The notes under the pieces: generated by a model
Told to the model about the DNA's origin: nothing
Database searches by the model: none
Seen by the model: the letters and a program-made list of their open reading frames with translations, nothing else
Translations under genes and position numbers: made by a program
Assembly (NCBI RefSeq): GCF_030272615.1
Contig: NC_081413.1
Coordinates: forward strand, 556,969,136-557,033,135
From: Cryptomeria japonica
Lineage: Eukaryota; Streptophyta; Pinopsida; Cupressales; Cupressaceae
Length of the DNA stretch: 64,000 nt
Reading direction: 5' to 3'
Shown here: piece after piece, positions 30,937 through 45,067 of the stretch
Numbering within the stretch: position 1 is the stretch's first letter
Layout: every line of letters starts with the position of its first letter

Positions 30937-32651
30937 CTAGGTGGAAAGGTACTTCCCCTTCCTTGCATTCATAATTGAGGTTATTTTAGCCTGCCCAACA
31001 ACTTCCCCATCCATATTTCTAAGCTCAGCTATAGACTTCCTACCTCTCTTTTTCTGGACTGAGCCATAATCCGATTTAATCTTGCTTCCTAGACAAAAAC
31101 CTAGCCCTAGCTTTCTCTCACATAAGACTCCACCTGCAAGCTCAAGAGGTTGATTTTTTACCAAAATTGCATTACCCTCTTTCAAAGCCATAAATTGATC
31201 AAAGAGACATTCAACCCCAGAACCCGGATCTTCCAACTCATCCAGAGCTGGGCTATTAACTATTTCCTTATCTAGCTGTATTTGTTGTTCCGATAGATCC
31301 AACTGCTCTTGCACATCCGCTTTGAATTATTTTGCTCCTATTAACAAATTTTGTAATTCTGCTCTGCTATCAAAATCCACTATCCTCTTATCCCTATTCT
31401 TAGAAGAGTTAATACTTTTGCTTGTGCTGCAAACCCCAACACTAGAGTTTTCATGAATCAAATCCTTACTTGTTAAGGGAGGTGGTTTAACTCGCGTTAG
31501 AGAGGGGATATCATCAAGATACTTAGATGGAGCTTTATCAGTTTGAGGGGTTCTTAAGTTTCTATTCTTTGATTAGGACTTAATTCGACTCTCAAGTGCC
31601 TTGTCAACCTTTGAGGGATCCCTATGGGATGACTTATAATCTACAAAATTCAAGTTTGAATTTGCCTTATTGTCTGGGATACCTAAGTTTGAGATAGAGA
31701 CTCCACTATCAAAGACCTTCTTGCAATCGAGGGGGTTGCATAGGAAAATATTAGAGGCGTTGATTTTGCCCTCATAAAAGGAGGGATTTAGAATCCAACT
31801 ACATGTCTCTATAATTAGCTCAATTGGGCCCAAATGTGGATTTTGAGTGTCAAATTGTATAAGAAGTTTAAGGTCTTTTGCCAAATCTTTAAATAGGCCT
31901 TCAACCCCTATAGATACTCCTAACTGCGAACCTAAAAGTTCCATAATTTTAGGGCAATGAAATTCAACCGACAGAGGACCTATATTAACCCATTTAACAG
32001 TTTTCCTGGACTGAAAGGTTTTAGGGTTAAAGTTTGGCATCCACTCAAAACATTGAAATATATATCCTTATATCAATTTTACTTCACATTCTAGAATTGC
32101 TTTTTTAATATCATTGTTTGCGCAGGTAATGAGGAAATAGTTTGAACCTAGGTTAGTAATGCATACCTGATTAGAGAATTCCTCTTTCCACCATTTTTTC
32201 ATGTGATCGAAGATTTGATGTTGTCTATTCCAGAATGCAATGATGCCCTTATTGTAGAAATAATCACAGTATTCCAGCAGAGGTTTCGAGGGTATCTTGA
32301 TGCTCTTCTTGTTTGTTGCTTGTGGTGAAAAACTCCATGGTCAGAAGTGCTTGCCTCCAGAGGAGATGAATAATTATTTGGTTTAGTTGGTTGAATAGGA
32401 AGAGAATTCCTGCTAGGGTTGGAATAAACCCTAGGACTACCACGTTTTCCCTGCGATAATTTATTTTCCTGCCAATGAGGGTTTGACTGATGTGGAGGAA
32501 AACCAACATATTCTGACCTTAACCACCTAGCATTCAAGATCTTTCTATAATTACGAGAATTCCTCATAGAGATGTTGGCGATATCAGATGAGTAGGGGAG
32601 AGATGACAGGAAACACACATATTTGGTACCATACAGAAGAGGGCTGCCCAT
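30937..32651 (-). pseudogene. LINE ORF1 of the minus-strand element (broken)
   Basis: Three open stretches (32199-32651, 31573-32040, 30937-31314) cover the ORF1 region. The middle one (VKWVNIGPLSVEFHCPKI, ELLGSQLGVSIGVEGLFKDL) resembles the fold of plant L1 ORF1 RNA-binding proteins and aligns with the plus LINE. The last ends with KRGRKSIAELRN and a TAG two bases before the ORF2 ATG. The first is rich in Ser, Asn, Arg and Pro. Frameshifts separate the pieces. Confidence 0.65.
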
Positions 32652-32790
32652 GTTTGCAATCGTAGTAGTCAGACAATCCCTCTAGGAATTCAATTTCCTC
32701 TTGGCTTTTTTCCCCAGAACCACCCGCCACTCTCCTTCCTCACTGCTCTACGTCAGAGCATTTTTGGTAGCAGGAAAAGTCAAGATTCGC

Positions 32791-33043
32791 ATGTTCACAT
32801 TAATTTTTCACAAATTAAGAGGTTCTTCCCTTTCATTTCATAGTTTTATTTAAAAAGAAAAATACATAAAAATCTTGTTTTATGCATTTTGTGTGTTTGC
32901 ATGCTTTAGCTCATTTCATTGCAATAGTTAGCATTTATTTTCAAAATGTTAAATTTCTCCCTACAATACTATCGTGCCTTTGACAATCCATGTGCTTATA
33001 ATATACATATATATAACATAATACAAATTATGTACATAAAATG
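32791..33043. other. Unassigned AT-rich stretch
   Basis: No frame or repeat is recognised. It ends in AAATG, the left target duplication of the solo LTR. It may belong to the internal region of the gypsy-like element continuing at 34161, because that is what the solo LTR interrupted, but no similarity to element B was seen. Confidence 0.3.
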
Positions 33044-34160
33044 TGATGAATACTAAGAGGGGGGGTGGGGGGGGGGGGTGAATTAGCATACCAAAAAATA
33101 CTGAACTCAAACTCTTAAACAGTTTAGCAGATAACCGGTATAACAGATTCGCTAATAAATCGGTTAAGATAAATGCAAACCAAATAGAAAATAAAGCATT
33201 CACCCACAAAAGCACAATCACCATAACACAAGATATTTTGACGTGGAAACCCAAATGGGAAAAACCATGGTGAGCAGAAACTCACAAGTAACTATCTGCA
33301 GAATAGAAACCAGACCGGTCAAGGTCATACAATGTTCTTCACCAGAACAGATCCTGTTAGGAATCTATATCTCTATTAGGAGATAAGTCCTGTTAAAGAC
33401 TACCTTGCTAAAGGATTTCAGATCCACAGTTGTGAACCACCTTGTTAGAGGATTTACAAAGGCTTTGCTGGGCCTACCCGGTTAAGGGTTTCAGACTTGT
33501 CGAAGATGTGAGTAATCAACAAGTGAGTGATCTAGATACTAGCACAATATACTTGGTTAGATCCTTGATAGCTCATTGTTAATACATTTAAACATTACTT
33601 CGGTCTTCAATATCTCCACACTCTAACTCTTCACACAGACCTAATCTTCTTAGCAAAGATCGCACATAACCTTCTCATACATCATACATCTCTCATACAT
33701 ACAAACCCTAGACATGATGTCCTTATAAAGGAAACTGATTTCATGTCGGTCCAATAGGATTAAACTACAAGTTCCTAGGTTCAATGCATCTAGACACATT
33801 TGGTAACATGGCACAAAATCACCACCAAAGTGTCGGTAGATGATAACTCATCACAGAAATACCAGTTGGTAACTCATCGCAGAGTAATACCGGTTCATAC
33901 AATATACCGATTACTAGTTGTCAAAAATGAAGACTAGAAAATGTTAACTACCACTTTGTTCTTTCATACCGCTTGAGGTCTTCATACTGCTTGGGTTCTT
34001 CAATCAATTAGTGACCGGTAAACATCTTCTACAAAACACTGATAGTCTAAAGACTATAATACATAATACCGGTTGGAACAATTACCGGTTGAGCATAACT
34101 CATACATCAAGAAAGTGTGTGTCCATCAATGACAATCAAAACATCATCAAAATGCCAACA
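33044..34160 (-). repeat. Solo LTR, minus strand, with TSD AAATG
   Basis: On the minus strand it starts TGTTGGCATT (34160) and ends TTCATCA (33044). AAATG flanks both sides (33039-33043 and 34161-34165). It contains the LTR 3' motif AATTCACCCCC...CCTCTTAG (a long G run at 33058-33079 on the plus strand), GGTTTTTCCCATTTGGG and a TTTATAAGG box. No internal region or partner copy is present, so it is a recombination product. Words such as CTAACAAGGTGG and ATCCTTTAGCAAGGTAG are shared with the LTR at 4062, indicating a related family. ACCGGT occurs six times. Confidence 0.85.
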
Positions 34161-35236
34161 AAATGTATGTATCCCTTTGAAATCAAAAAATGCATTGTTC
34201 CACACCGGGGTACACAGTTTACTAAACTAATTCCCATTAGTAAACCTAATGACTATCCTTTTGAAGAAGTATATAGTAGAGAAGAACTTGAGGAGGCTCT
34301 TGATGGTTTCATTTATCCTAAGCCCTCATCTTCTAAACCATCTTTTTGCCAAAGGTTAGTCAACATAATGCGTAAGACATTTAGGAGTGATGACCTTGAG
34401 ATGATGGATGAAACTCTTGATGACTTCATCCATCCCTCTAAATCTCTAAGAAATCACAAGGATATTATCATGTATGACAATATGCTTTATGAACCTTTAT
34501 TTTCTATCAATCCTATTTATGAAGAAGCTTTTTTGATAAAATAAGTTGATGTGGTTGACAATCCTTTTTATCAAGTTGTACCTTCTAGAGAAGAGGCCCC
34601 AATGAACCATGATTTTACTCACTTAATTATTCTCTTGTTCATAAGGATAATTTGGTGCTACAAGAGATTATTAACACTTGTTTTACAACTCTTCCTCTTA
34701 AAGATTAATTTTTGACAATTGATGTTGATCTTTCTCCTAAAAATAGCTTCTCCCATGAGAGTATCTTAGAACAAGAGGATGATATCATAAAAACCTTCCT
34801 TAATATCACTTTACTTTCCATATATGGTACCTCTCCTAGAGAAGAAATATCAATGAAAATTGATTTACCCTCTCCCAAATTTGGTCCTACCAATGAGGGC
34901 ACATTGGTGCAAGAAGAAGTTATGAACACTTATTTCAAAATTCTCCCTTTTAAGGATGAAGCTTTGAAGAATGATGTTTATCCTAGCATGTACCTTCCCC
35001 ATGAGCATCGTTTGGTGCAAGCGGATGATAGTGTAGCTACCTTTCCTAGTGATACCATACCCTCTTTTCTTTTCAATGGATTTCCTACTAGAGATGAAAC
35101 ATTGATCATGGGTCATGTTTGTCCTTCTCCTAAATCTTGTCTTACTCATAAAGATACTTTGGCGCAAGAGGATGAAGTCATTAACAATTTCCTTGATGCT
35201 CTACCTTCTAAATATGTATCCTTGGAGAACAAATAA
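34161..35236 (+). pseudogene. Gypsy A protein with ~40-residue tandem repeats
   Basis: Two open stretches (34161-34544 in one frame and 34712-35236 in another) encode an acidic protein. The second holds four consecutive ~40-residue units sharing SPK, a His three to six residues later, L-x-QEDD and F...LP: starting near LSPKNSFSHES, LPSPKFGPTNEG, PSMYLPHEHRLVQ and PSPKSCLTHKDTLAQED. The upstream frame has looser versions (HPSKSLRNHKDII). Element B encodes the same units at 39640-39980. No catalytic motif is visible. Its position upstream of the protease suggests a Gag-type role. Confidence 0.55.
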
Positions 35237-35699
35237 ATTAATCAAGTCAATACCATAATGTTTCTATTTATGAGAATCAAAAACCCAAGAAACATCTTAA
35301 CATCTTAAAAGTTGCAAGATACATATGTGAAAAAGATGCTATGGAAAGACAACTAAAACAAAAATATTGTTCTAAAATACATGAAACATTTAATGCTTGT
35401 GTCAAAAAGAAAGACCCCAATGTTCTTCGCACTCACCTTCCTCCCCACCCTCATCTTAAGTAAAATGTTTATAAGTGACATAATCTTGTTGAGAAACTCC
35501 ATGATATCTTAGCTAAGATTTCCCTTTGGGACTTAATTCAAACTTCACCTTCATACCATAAGTTGATTCAAGAAGCCTTTCATAATGTGGTTCCTCATCC
35601 TTCTCATAAACAAAATGATATTACATTCTCACAAGATGAATTACCTTCTATAGAGGTTAAAAATAGAGATGATCCCCTTATGATTACTCCACACATTTA

Positions 35700-36205
35700 T
35701 GAACAAAACATAAGAGCTACTTTAATTGATAATAGGTCAAACACTTAACATTTGTTGTGTTGACTTATTAGACAAGATACATTGGTAACATTCTTCTGTT
35801 CAACCTAACCTTGTTTGTGTTTGTGGCTTTGATAATGTTCCTATAGAGTCACTTGGTATAGTCATATTACCTATCAAAGTAGGACCTATGACTTTACCTA
35901 CTTCTATTCATGTCATGCCCAACCATCTTAATTATAACCTTCTTCTAGGTAGACCATGGATTCATGCTATGAAAGCAATCCCTTCTACTCTTCATCGCAC
36001 AATCAAATTCATATATAATAACAAACTTCACACAATCAAGGTTGATCCTAATCCTCATGATTTTTTTCATGATGAAGTAGGATGCATTTCTCCCTTTAGT
36101 AATATGGTTCCTTCAACAACACAATCTCCTATCAATGATACTTCCTTAGCAAAGAATTGGGGTACATTGGACTTTATGCCTTCTATCAATGGGTATAAAA
36201 TCTCT
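35700..36205 (+). pseudogene. Decayed Ty3/gypsy retropepsin
   Basis: TLIDNRSNT (about 35717) stands where family members have a D-x-G-S active site. The catalytic Asp is kept but Gly reads Arg, and a stop and frameshift follow. Then come GFDNVPIESLGIVILPIKVGP and the family signature YNLLLGRPWIHAMKAIPSTLH (about 35935-35997). The domain would cleave Gag-Pol. No RT follows. It is recognised from the conserved LLGRPWI motif. Confidence 0.75.
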
Positions 36206-36546
36206 TAATTTAAGAATGAAGCCTTGAACAAGCCTTGTCTGTCATTTATCCAAACTTCTACTAAATCAATTCCCACCTCTCCTAATACATGTATTGATGA
36301 TGATCAGGCTCTTTATACTTTTACAATAATAATGAACCCTCTCCTTTAGACATTTCAACACATATATTTTATTTTATGCATGGATACAATAGACATGGTT
36401 TAGGATGTGCACAACCAAGTTTTGATGGTCATGAGAAATCTATAGAAGGTCTAGGTTTCCAAATACCTCCTTTGTCGATATCCCCTTCCCCACTATCTTA
36501 TACATCTATGTCTTCTTACAACTTCTCATCATAATAAGAGAGTATT

Positions 36547-36777
36547 TTGTGTGAGCTTCTTAAAACCAACTTGATTACTCTCTCTCTAAAAAATCAAAGA
36601 AAGAACTGTAAGAAAAACCAACACAATCCTTCTTCTTGCAAGTATCATCAAATCCATGGGCATGCCACTAATGAATGTCATGATTTAGTTGATAAAATTC
36701 AACAAATTATTGTAACCGGTACCATTCAAATACTAGATGATAATGAGTTGGACTCTCATCTTATTCCTTCTATATAA
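36547..36777 (+). pseudogene. CHHC zinc-finger fragment of gypsy A
   Basis: CKYHQIHGHATNEC at 36637-36678 fits C-x2-H-x4-H-x4-C, a variant found in plant gypsy Gag proteins, followed by HDLVDKIQQII. Here it is downstream of the protease signature rather than upstream, which is unusual and may reflect rearrangement or a non-canonical gene order. A degenerate equivalent is visible in B near 40745 (CSYHQI). Confidence 0.6.
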
Positions 36778-36779
36778 CA

Positions 36780-37776
36780 TTAGTGGTTGTTATGTTGCTC
36801 CTTATTATTGACATTGGTAGATTACCTATTTTGGGCTTATTGTCATTCATGGTGGTACAATTTCATGTGAAATAATACTTTGGTAGAAACATAATAGCCT
36901 ATTTTATATCTTCTCTTGCCTAAATGTTTTGGGGCAAGAATGATTTCCAATTATCTCTCCTTCTTAAGATTTAAATTTCCCTTTGTGAAGTAGTTCCTTT
37001 ACTGAGGATCCCTTATTGATTATGGAGGTGTATGTCCCCGTTGAGGATCTCCTTCCTCTTATTTGAACAAGTATCCCTAATGAGGATCTTATTATTTCCT
37101 TATAAGCACATATCACTAATGAGACCATTTCCTTATTGTTGAAAGTCTATAATCATTCATCAAATTATTCTCTTTATTGAGTTGTATATTTTATAATTAC
37201 CCCTTCTATATTGTGATATGCATCCCCATTGAGGGTCTTTTTCTTATTTTAGAAGAGTGTGTATTTTATAAATGATCTCTCTTTGGTGTCCTTGTCTCCA
37301 TGCTTGGGGGACAAGAATAATGTTTCAATTCTCTCTTTTTTTTCCAAAGATTGCCTCTTCCTTTATTGAGTTGCATCTTTCATAATTTGATGTCATTGCT
37401 TGCACAGAATTGTCCTTTATATGAGTGCATGTGTGTTGCCTTTTTAGGATCTATTCTTTGTTTGAAATGGTACATCTTTTATGAATAATCTCTCCTTAGT
37501 GAAAGTGTACAATCCTAAGAATCAACTTTTTCCTCAAAATTGGAGAAGGTGTGTATTCTTAGTCCTTACCTCCTTCCAAGATGTAATCTTTATTAAAGAT
37601 CTCCTCTCCTCTTTGAGATAGATATCTTTATGCAAAGATATCTTCCTCCTTTTTTTAATCATCCATCCCTCAAAGGGATCCCCTCTTTACATTTGTTGCA
37701 AAATATCTACTTTACAATTATCTCTTCCTTGCTTAAAAAAGCAAAGCCTATTCATGAGTCTTTCTTTCTCACTTGG
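36780..37776 (+). other. Non-coding CT-rich tail of gypsy A
   Basis: No frame is sustained. Words such as TGAGGATCT, TTCCTTATTG and GTGTATCCTT recur every 50-60 bases (36990-37760), suggesting an old degenerate tandem array. The same kind of sequence occupies 40990-42030 of element B. It ends in CTTGG, the target duplication of B. Confidence 0.5.
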
Positions 37777-38982
37777 TGTAGCATTGTAAATTGTGACTAG
37801 ACCAATTAAAACCTCATGTTTGTGCCCCTACTTTAGCGTATCTCCTCCTCATTTCCTATCTGGGTCTGTTCAGTGCCTTAACTCCATTTTTTAATGCCAC
37901 ATACACCTACCAAATGACTCCTTGGAGGTGTGTCCTCCTCCCTGGACCCTAGTTTTGGTCCCTGATTGAGGAGGACCAGGGCGATGGTGCCATGGTCCTA
38001 GACTAGATTTCCCAATGCCCTAGTCCTCCTCGATGTGGCCTAATTTTCAAGAGGGGGATGAGACCTATCTCTCCGACAAGAAATGAAAATGGTGGCTCAG
38101 TATGACCATTGGAGGCCAACCTAATTGGTAAATTGACATAGGATCTCATATATAAAGACATTTGATCAACCTAATTTCATAACATGGATTTTCTACAAGC
38201 AATCAAGCATTCAAGTATTAAAGAATTCATCATCAAGCATTTCTAGAGGTCTGCAAGGTTGCATATTCTTCATGTATCTATTGTGGAGAAAATTACATCA
38301 TTCATATGCAAGCATGTGTGTGTGATTAGGGTTTTGTCATGTTCATGCAATTTAATACAACATATGTGATTACATTCAAGAAGAAAAGCATCATCATCAA
38401 CAATCACAGATCTGAAATATACCTTTCCATTATTTATTTTAGTATTTGCAATATTTAATTAAAGGTTAATTCCTAAACTAGGATTTGACTTAGGCAAACC
38501 CCTACTCCCAACCTATTTCCCTTCTCTAGTGTGTGAAGGAATAGGTACAAAGCTGCAATCTTCAAAATTGGCTTTATTTATAGTGACAAATCAATCCCCC
38601 ATTAGAGTGTGAAAAGTGCGGAGGACCAAAGCGACCACCATCTCAGTCCTAACAAATCAAGAGCTTCCTCGAGGAACAGGTTTGAATACTCTTATAATCC
38701 TCAGATCTAGGTTTGTGGCTTGATCCAACAATTGTAGCTCACTATTTACACAATTTTTACTTTGATTCCAACACATTTACCCTAATTTCAACATCCTCAA
38801 TGAATAAATTCAACTCAAGGGAAAAAAAGAAGCACATCTAATCCCCCTGGAATCTAATCAGAATCTAGATCTATTATGTTTAGATCTATCAAATTCCCAT
38901 CTTTCCCTAATGTGATGGTAATTAAGCAAAATTAGTGGTTTTACTACATTTAATGGTGAAAACTCTAACTTTCATCATTACA
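37777..38982 (+). repeat. 5' LTR of gypsy-like element B
   Basis: It starts TGTAGCATTG and ends ATCATTACA. A candidate TATA box TATATAAAG lies near 38149-38157. The right LTR starts TATAGCATTG, a G-to-A change in the terminal TG. The LTR is followed by TTTTGGTGAACCTGAC, a plausible but unassigned primer site. Confidence 0.85.
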
Positions 38983-39558
38983 TTTTGGTGAACCTGACTC
39001 ATTACACCTTTATTTCTGATTTATGTTATCATATTTGAGTCTTTATGCATGTCAAATTCAAATTTACATTTACAAGTTTAATTTCCAATTGAATTTCAAA
39101 AATTTAGAGATTAAATCAACAAAAACCCTAATTTTAAAATTGAGCTTATGGGTTGTCTAATTTGGATTAATTGTTTTAGATCTAATTTGGGAACATTTTA
39201 AATTTCAAATTTTGCATTCATAGATCTTATTTTAATTAAGTTACATAAATTTTGAGGTTTAATTCACAAAAACCCTAATTTATTTTGGTTAATTTGGTTT
39301 GTGGGTTGCATAATTTTTTTAAACCATTTTTAGATCTAATATTATGTTATTATATGATTTATAGGCATTTATCTTTCAAATTCACAAATCAAATTTCTTA
39401 ATTAATTGTTTAATCAATCACTTTTACAAAATTTTGCATTGTTTAATCACAATTTTCAAATTGAAAATTGAAAATTTCTCTCCTTTATTCAATTTTCCAC
39501 GCATATATTGAGTGAAAATTACATGACATATGAGTTTCTTGTTTGATCATAAGAGTAT
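38983..39558 (+). other. Primer-site-like sequence and leader of element B
   Basis: TTTTGGTGAACCTGAC abuts the LTR and may be the primer site, but I cannot name the tRNA. The rest is AT-rich with CAAATTTTGAAATT-type words and no frame. Confidence 0.45.
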
Positions 39559-40380
39559 ATGGAGTTATTGTCTTATTTTGCTAGTTCAATTTCAAGTTAC
39601 ATTAAAGATGTTCATGATGTTCCCTTTCATGCATATGATGATAACCTAGTTCTCCCTTTCATTCATAGCTATGATTTACCCTCTCTCAAAATTGGTCCTA
39701 CCAATGAGGGCACATTGGTGAAAGAAGAGAATATGAACACTTATTTCAAATATCTCCCTCCTAAAGATGGAGCTTTGGAGAATGGTGGTCATCCTTCTCC
39801 TAAAATGTACCTCCCACATAAGGATTATTTGGTGCAAGATGATGATATTTTAGCTACTTTTCCTAGTGATACCATACCTTCTTTTCATAATTCCCCCCTA
39901 GAGATGAAGCATTAATGATATATGATGGTCCCTTTCCTAAAGATTGTCTTACTCATGATGATACCTTAGAGCAAGAGGATGATAACACTTCTCATCATTA
40001 TAATGTTTCCAATACTTTTTCTCCCAAAAAATGAAGAATCTAACAAATATCAAATCAATTCCATTCATATTGTTGAGAACCCTAAGGGTTTTGTCCACCT
40101 TGATTAACATGTCTCTCAAACTCAACAAAAACAAAAAGTTCTTCCTGATTATCCTATAGTGTCTTATAATAATGAAGTGTTTACTTTGGAAACTGACAAG
40201 AACATAAAAATTGAAGCACAATATAATTTGTTAGTTCCTACAATCCCCTCTTCAATTCAGATGAACACACCATCTTCTACTAAAGAAGTTCCTAAACAAG
40301 AACTCTTGGAGGATAATTGGGGGTCCTTAGATTTCACACCTTTTTTTAGAAAATCTAAGATGCCTGAATTTGATACCTGA
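39559..40380 (+). pseudogene. Repeat-protein remnant of element B
   Basis: The frame at 39559-39915 carries LPSLKIGPTNEGTLVKEE and SPKMYLPHKDYLVQDDD...FPSDTIPSF, close to the units of element A at 34860-35070. A third unit (FPKDCLTHDDTLEQEDD) follows in a shifted frame at about 39930-39990. A later piece at 40159-40380 (LLEDNWGSLDFTPF) matches KNWGTLDFMPS of A near 36160. The retropepsin and most of the segment between are missing, so B is an internally deleted relative of A. Confidence 0.6.
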
Positions 40381-43055
<2,675 letters not shown>

Positions 43056-44215
43056 TATAGCATTGTAAATTGTCATCGGGCCAATTTACACCTCATGTTT
43101 GTGCCCCTACTTTAGCGCATCTTCCCTCATCTACTATCTAGGTTCATTCAGTACCTTAACTTAAGGTTTTAATGCCACATACACCTACCAAATGAATCCC
43201 TTGAGGTGTGTCCTCCTCCCTAGACCCTATTTTTGTCCCTAATTGCAGAGGACCAGGGTGGTTGCTCCCTAGTCCTGGACAAGAGTTCCCTAGCCCTATC
43301 CCCCTCAATGGAGCCTAATTTTCAAGAGGGGGATGAGACCTATCTCTTCTAATGGAAATGAAATTGGTGGCTCAATATGATCATTAGAGGTTGTCCTAAT
43401 CAGTAAATTGGCCTAGGATTTGAGCGTTAAAGCAATCAAAGCATTTGAGCGTTAAAGCATTCATCATCAAACATCTCCAAAGGTCTTCATGGTTGCATAT
43501 TCTTCATTTATCTATTGTGGAGAAAATTACATCATTCATATGAAAGTATGTGTGTGTGATTAGGGTTTTATCATGTTCATGTCATTTCATACAACATATG
43601 TGATTACATTCAAGAAGCAAAGCATCATCATCAACAATCGCAGATTTGAGGTATACCTTTCCATTATTTATTTCAATATTTACAATATTTCATTCAAGAT
43701 TAATTCCTAAACTGGGGTTTGACCTAGGCAAACCCCCATTCCCCATGTATTTCCCTTCTCTAGTGTGTGTAGGAATAGGTACGGAGTTGTGATCTTCAAA
43801 ATTGGCTTTATTTACGGTGATAAATAAATCCCCCATTGGAGTGTGAAAAGTGCAGAGGACCAGATTGACCACCATCCCAGTCTTGACAATTCAAGATCTC
43901 CTTCTAGGAATAAGTCCAAATACTCTTATAATCCTCAGATCTAGGTTTGTGGCTCGATTCGATGACTGTAGCTCACTATTTATGCATTTTTTACTTTGAT
44001 TCCAACACATTTACCCTAATTTTAGTATACTCAATACATTAATTCAACTCAAGGGAAAGAAGAGGCACATCTAAACCCCCTGGAATCTAATCAAAATTTA
44101 GATCTATTAGGTTTAGATATATCAAATTCCTATATTTCCCTAATGTGATGGTAGTTAAGCAAAATTAGTGGTTTTACTACATCCAATGGTGAAAAACCTA
44201 ATTTTCACCATTACA
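43056..44215 (+). repeat. 3' LTR of element B
   Basis: It is the partner of 37777-38982, diverged by substitutions and small indels (46 bases shorter). It ends CACCATTACA, followed by CTTGG. Confidence 0.85.
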
Positions 44216-44220
44216 CTTGG

Positions 44221-45067
44221 AATGCATGCATTATTGATTAGTGGATATCTCCTTGGTGTTGAAGGCATGTATCCTTGTTTCCATCTACCTTAAGACATCA
44301 ACATAAGACTATGTTGACATCTTAAGGGGGGGCATATATGCAACCTCCTAGTTGCATTTTTGAGTATCGGTTATCAATATTGGATTGTTACATACTCATG
44401 TTTCATCCCTATTTTATTCATTATTCATGAGATTGTTGCATCCCCATCCTTCATCCTTGTTTTGTGCATCATTTATTTTATAGGGTGTGTTCATTCTTGA
44501 AGCTAGACAAAACAAAGTCTTACATGAGATGATTCATGCTCAAAACCAGACAACATATGCAGTAGGATGAGTGGAACTAGAAAAACATAGCTAGACTATT
44601 TCGACTCTTCTCCCCAACATGGATCACCTAGCTTGATGTAGCTTGCTAGCCTATTGAATCCATGTTCCTTCTTTCTCTCACATGAACCCATAGCATAACA
44701 CACTTTGCTAGTGTTGGATCATGGTTTCTCGTGCATTCAATTTTTTTACATCCTTGCTCTTTCTATAGGTCCACTTGTGCTCTTGCAATAACATGCCAAG
44801 AATGATATTAGTGGTTGAGACATTTTGATTATCGAGGTCTCTTAAACTAGTTGACATGGATCTTTGTGTTTTATTACTAACATTGTTGGCTTTTGTTTAT
44901 ATTTGAATGTTGCTTGGATTGATAGGATCCTATGCTTGAGGGATTTATCACCCATCAGCATTATCCTATCCTAGTTTGTCTTTCTCTCAGATGCTCTATC
45001 TCTTCATTTCTACTTTACTATGAGTATGAGTCCCGTAAGATCATGTTCAACTAAAGAGGGGGCTAAA
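44221..45067 (+). other. 3' interior of gypsy-like element A
   Basis: It resumes the sequence broken at 37776: GGATATCTCCTTGGTGTTGAAG and GACATCAACATAAGACTATG match about 42058-42130 of B. AAAGAGGGGGCTAAA at about 45053-45067 is the presumed polypurine tract. No coding frame. Confidence 0.65.

Larger units (their letters stand above)
27828..32790 (-). mobile_element. 5' part of the interrupted minus-strand LINE
   Basis: Reading leftward from about 32760, the LINE has an ORF1, a 2-base gap, and an ORF2 with endonuclease and RT domains up to the insertion at 27828. With the 3003-4061 piece, ORF2 totals about 4160 bases, matching 4201 bases in the plus LINE. It is heavily decayed (many stops and frameshifts). 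Its 5' end is set only by loss of similarity to the plus LINE near 32700-32790. Confidence 0.8.
34161..37776 (+). mobile_element. Gypsy-like element A, 5' internal part
   Basis: This is the internal region of a pol-less Ty3/gypsy-type element interrupted at 37776 by a related element B and continued at 44221. It contains a repeat-protein region, a decayed retropepsin, a CHHC zinc finger and a long CT-rich non-coding tail. Much of it is matched in the same order by 39559-42030 of element B. No 5' LTR was found in the window. Confidence 0.65.
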
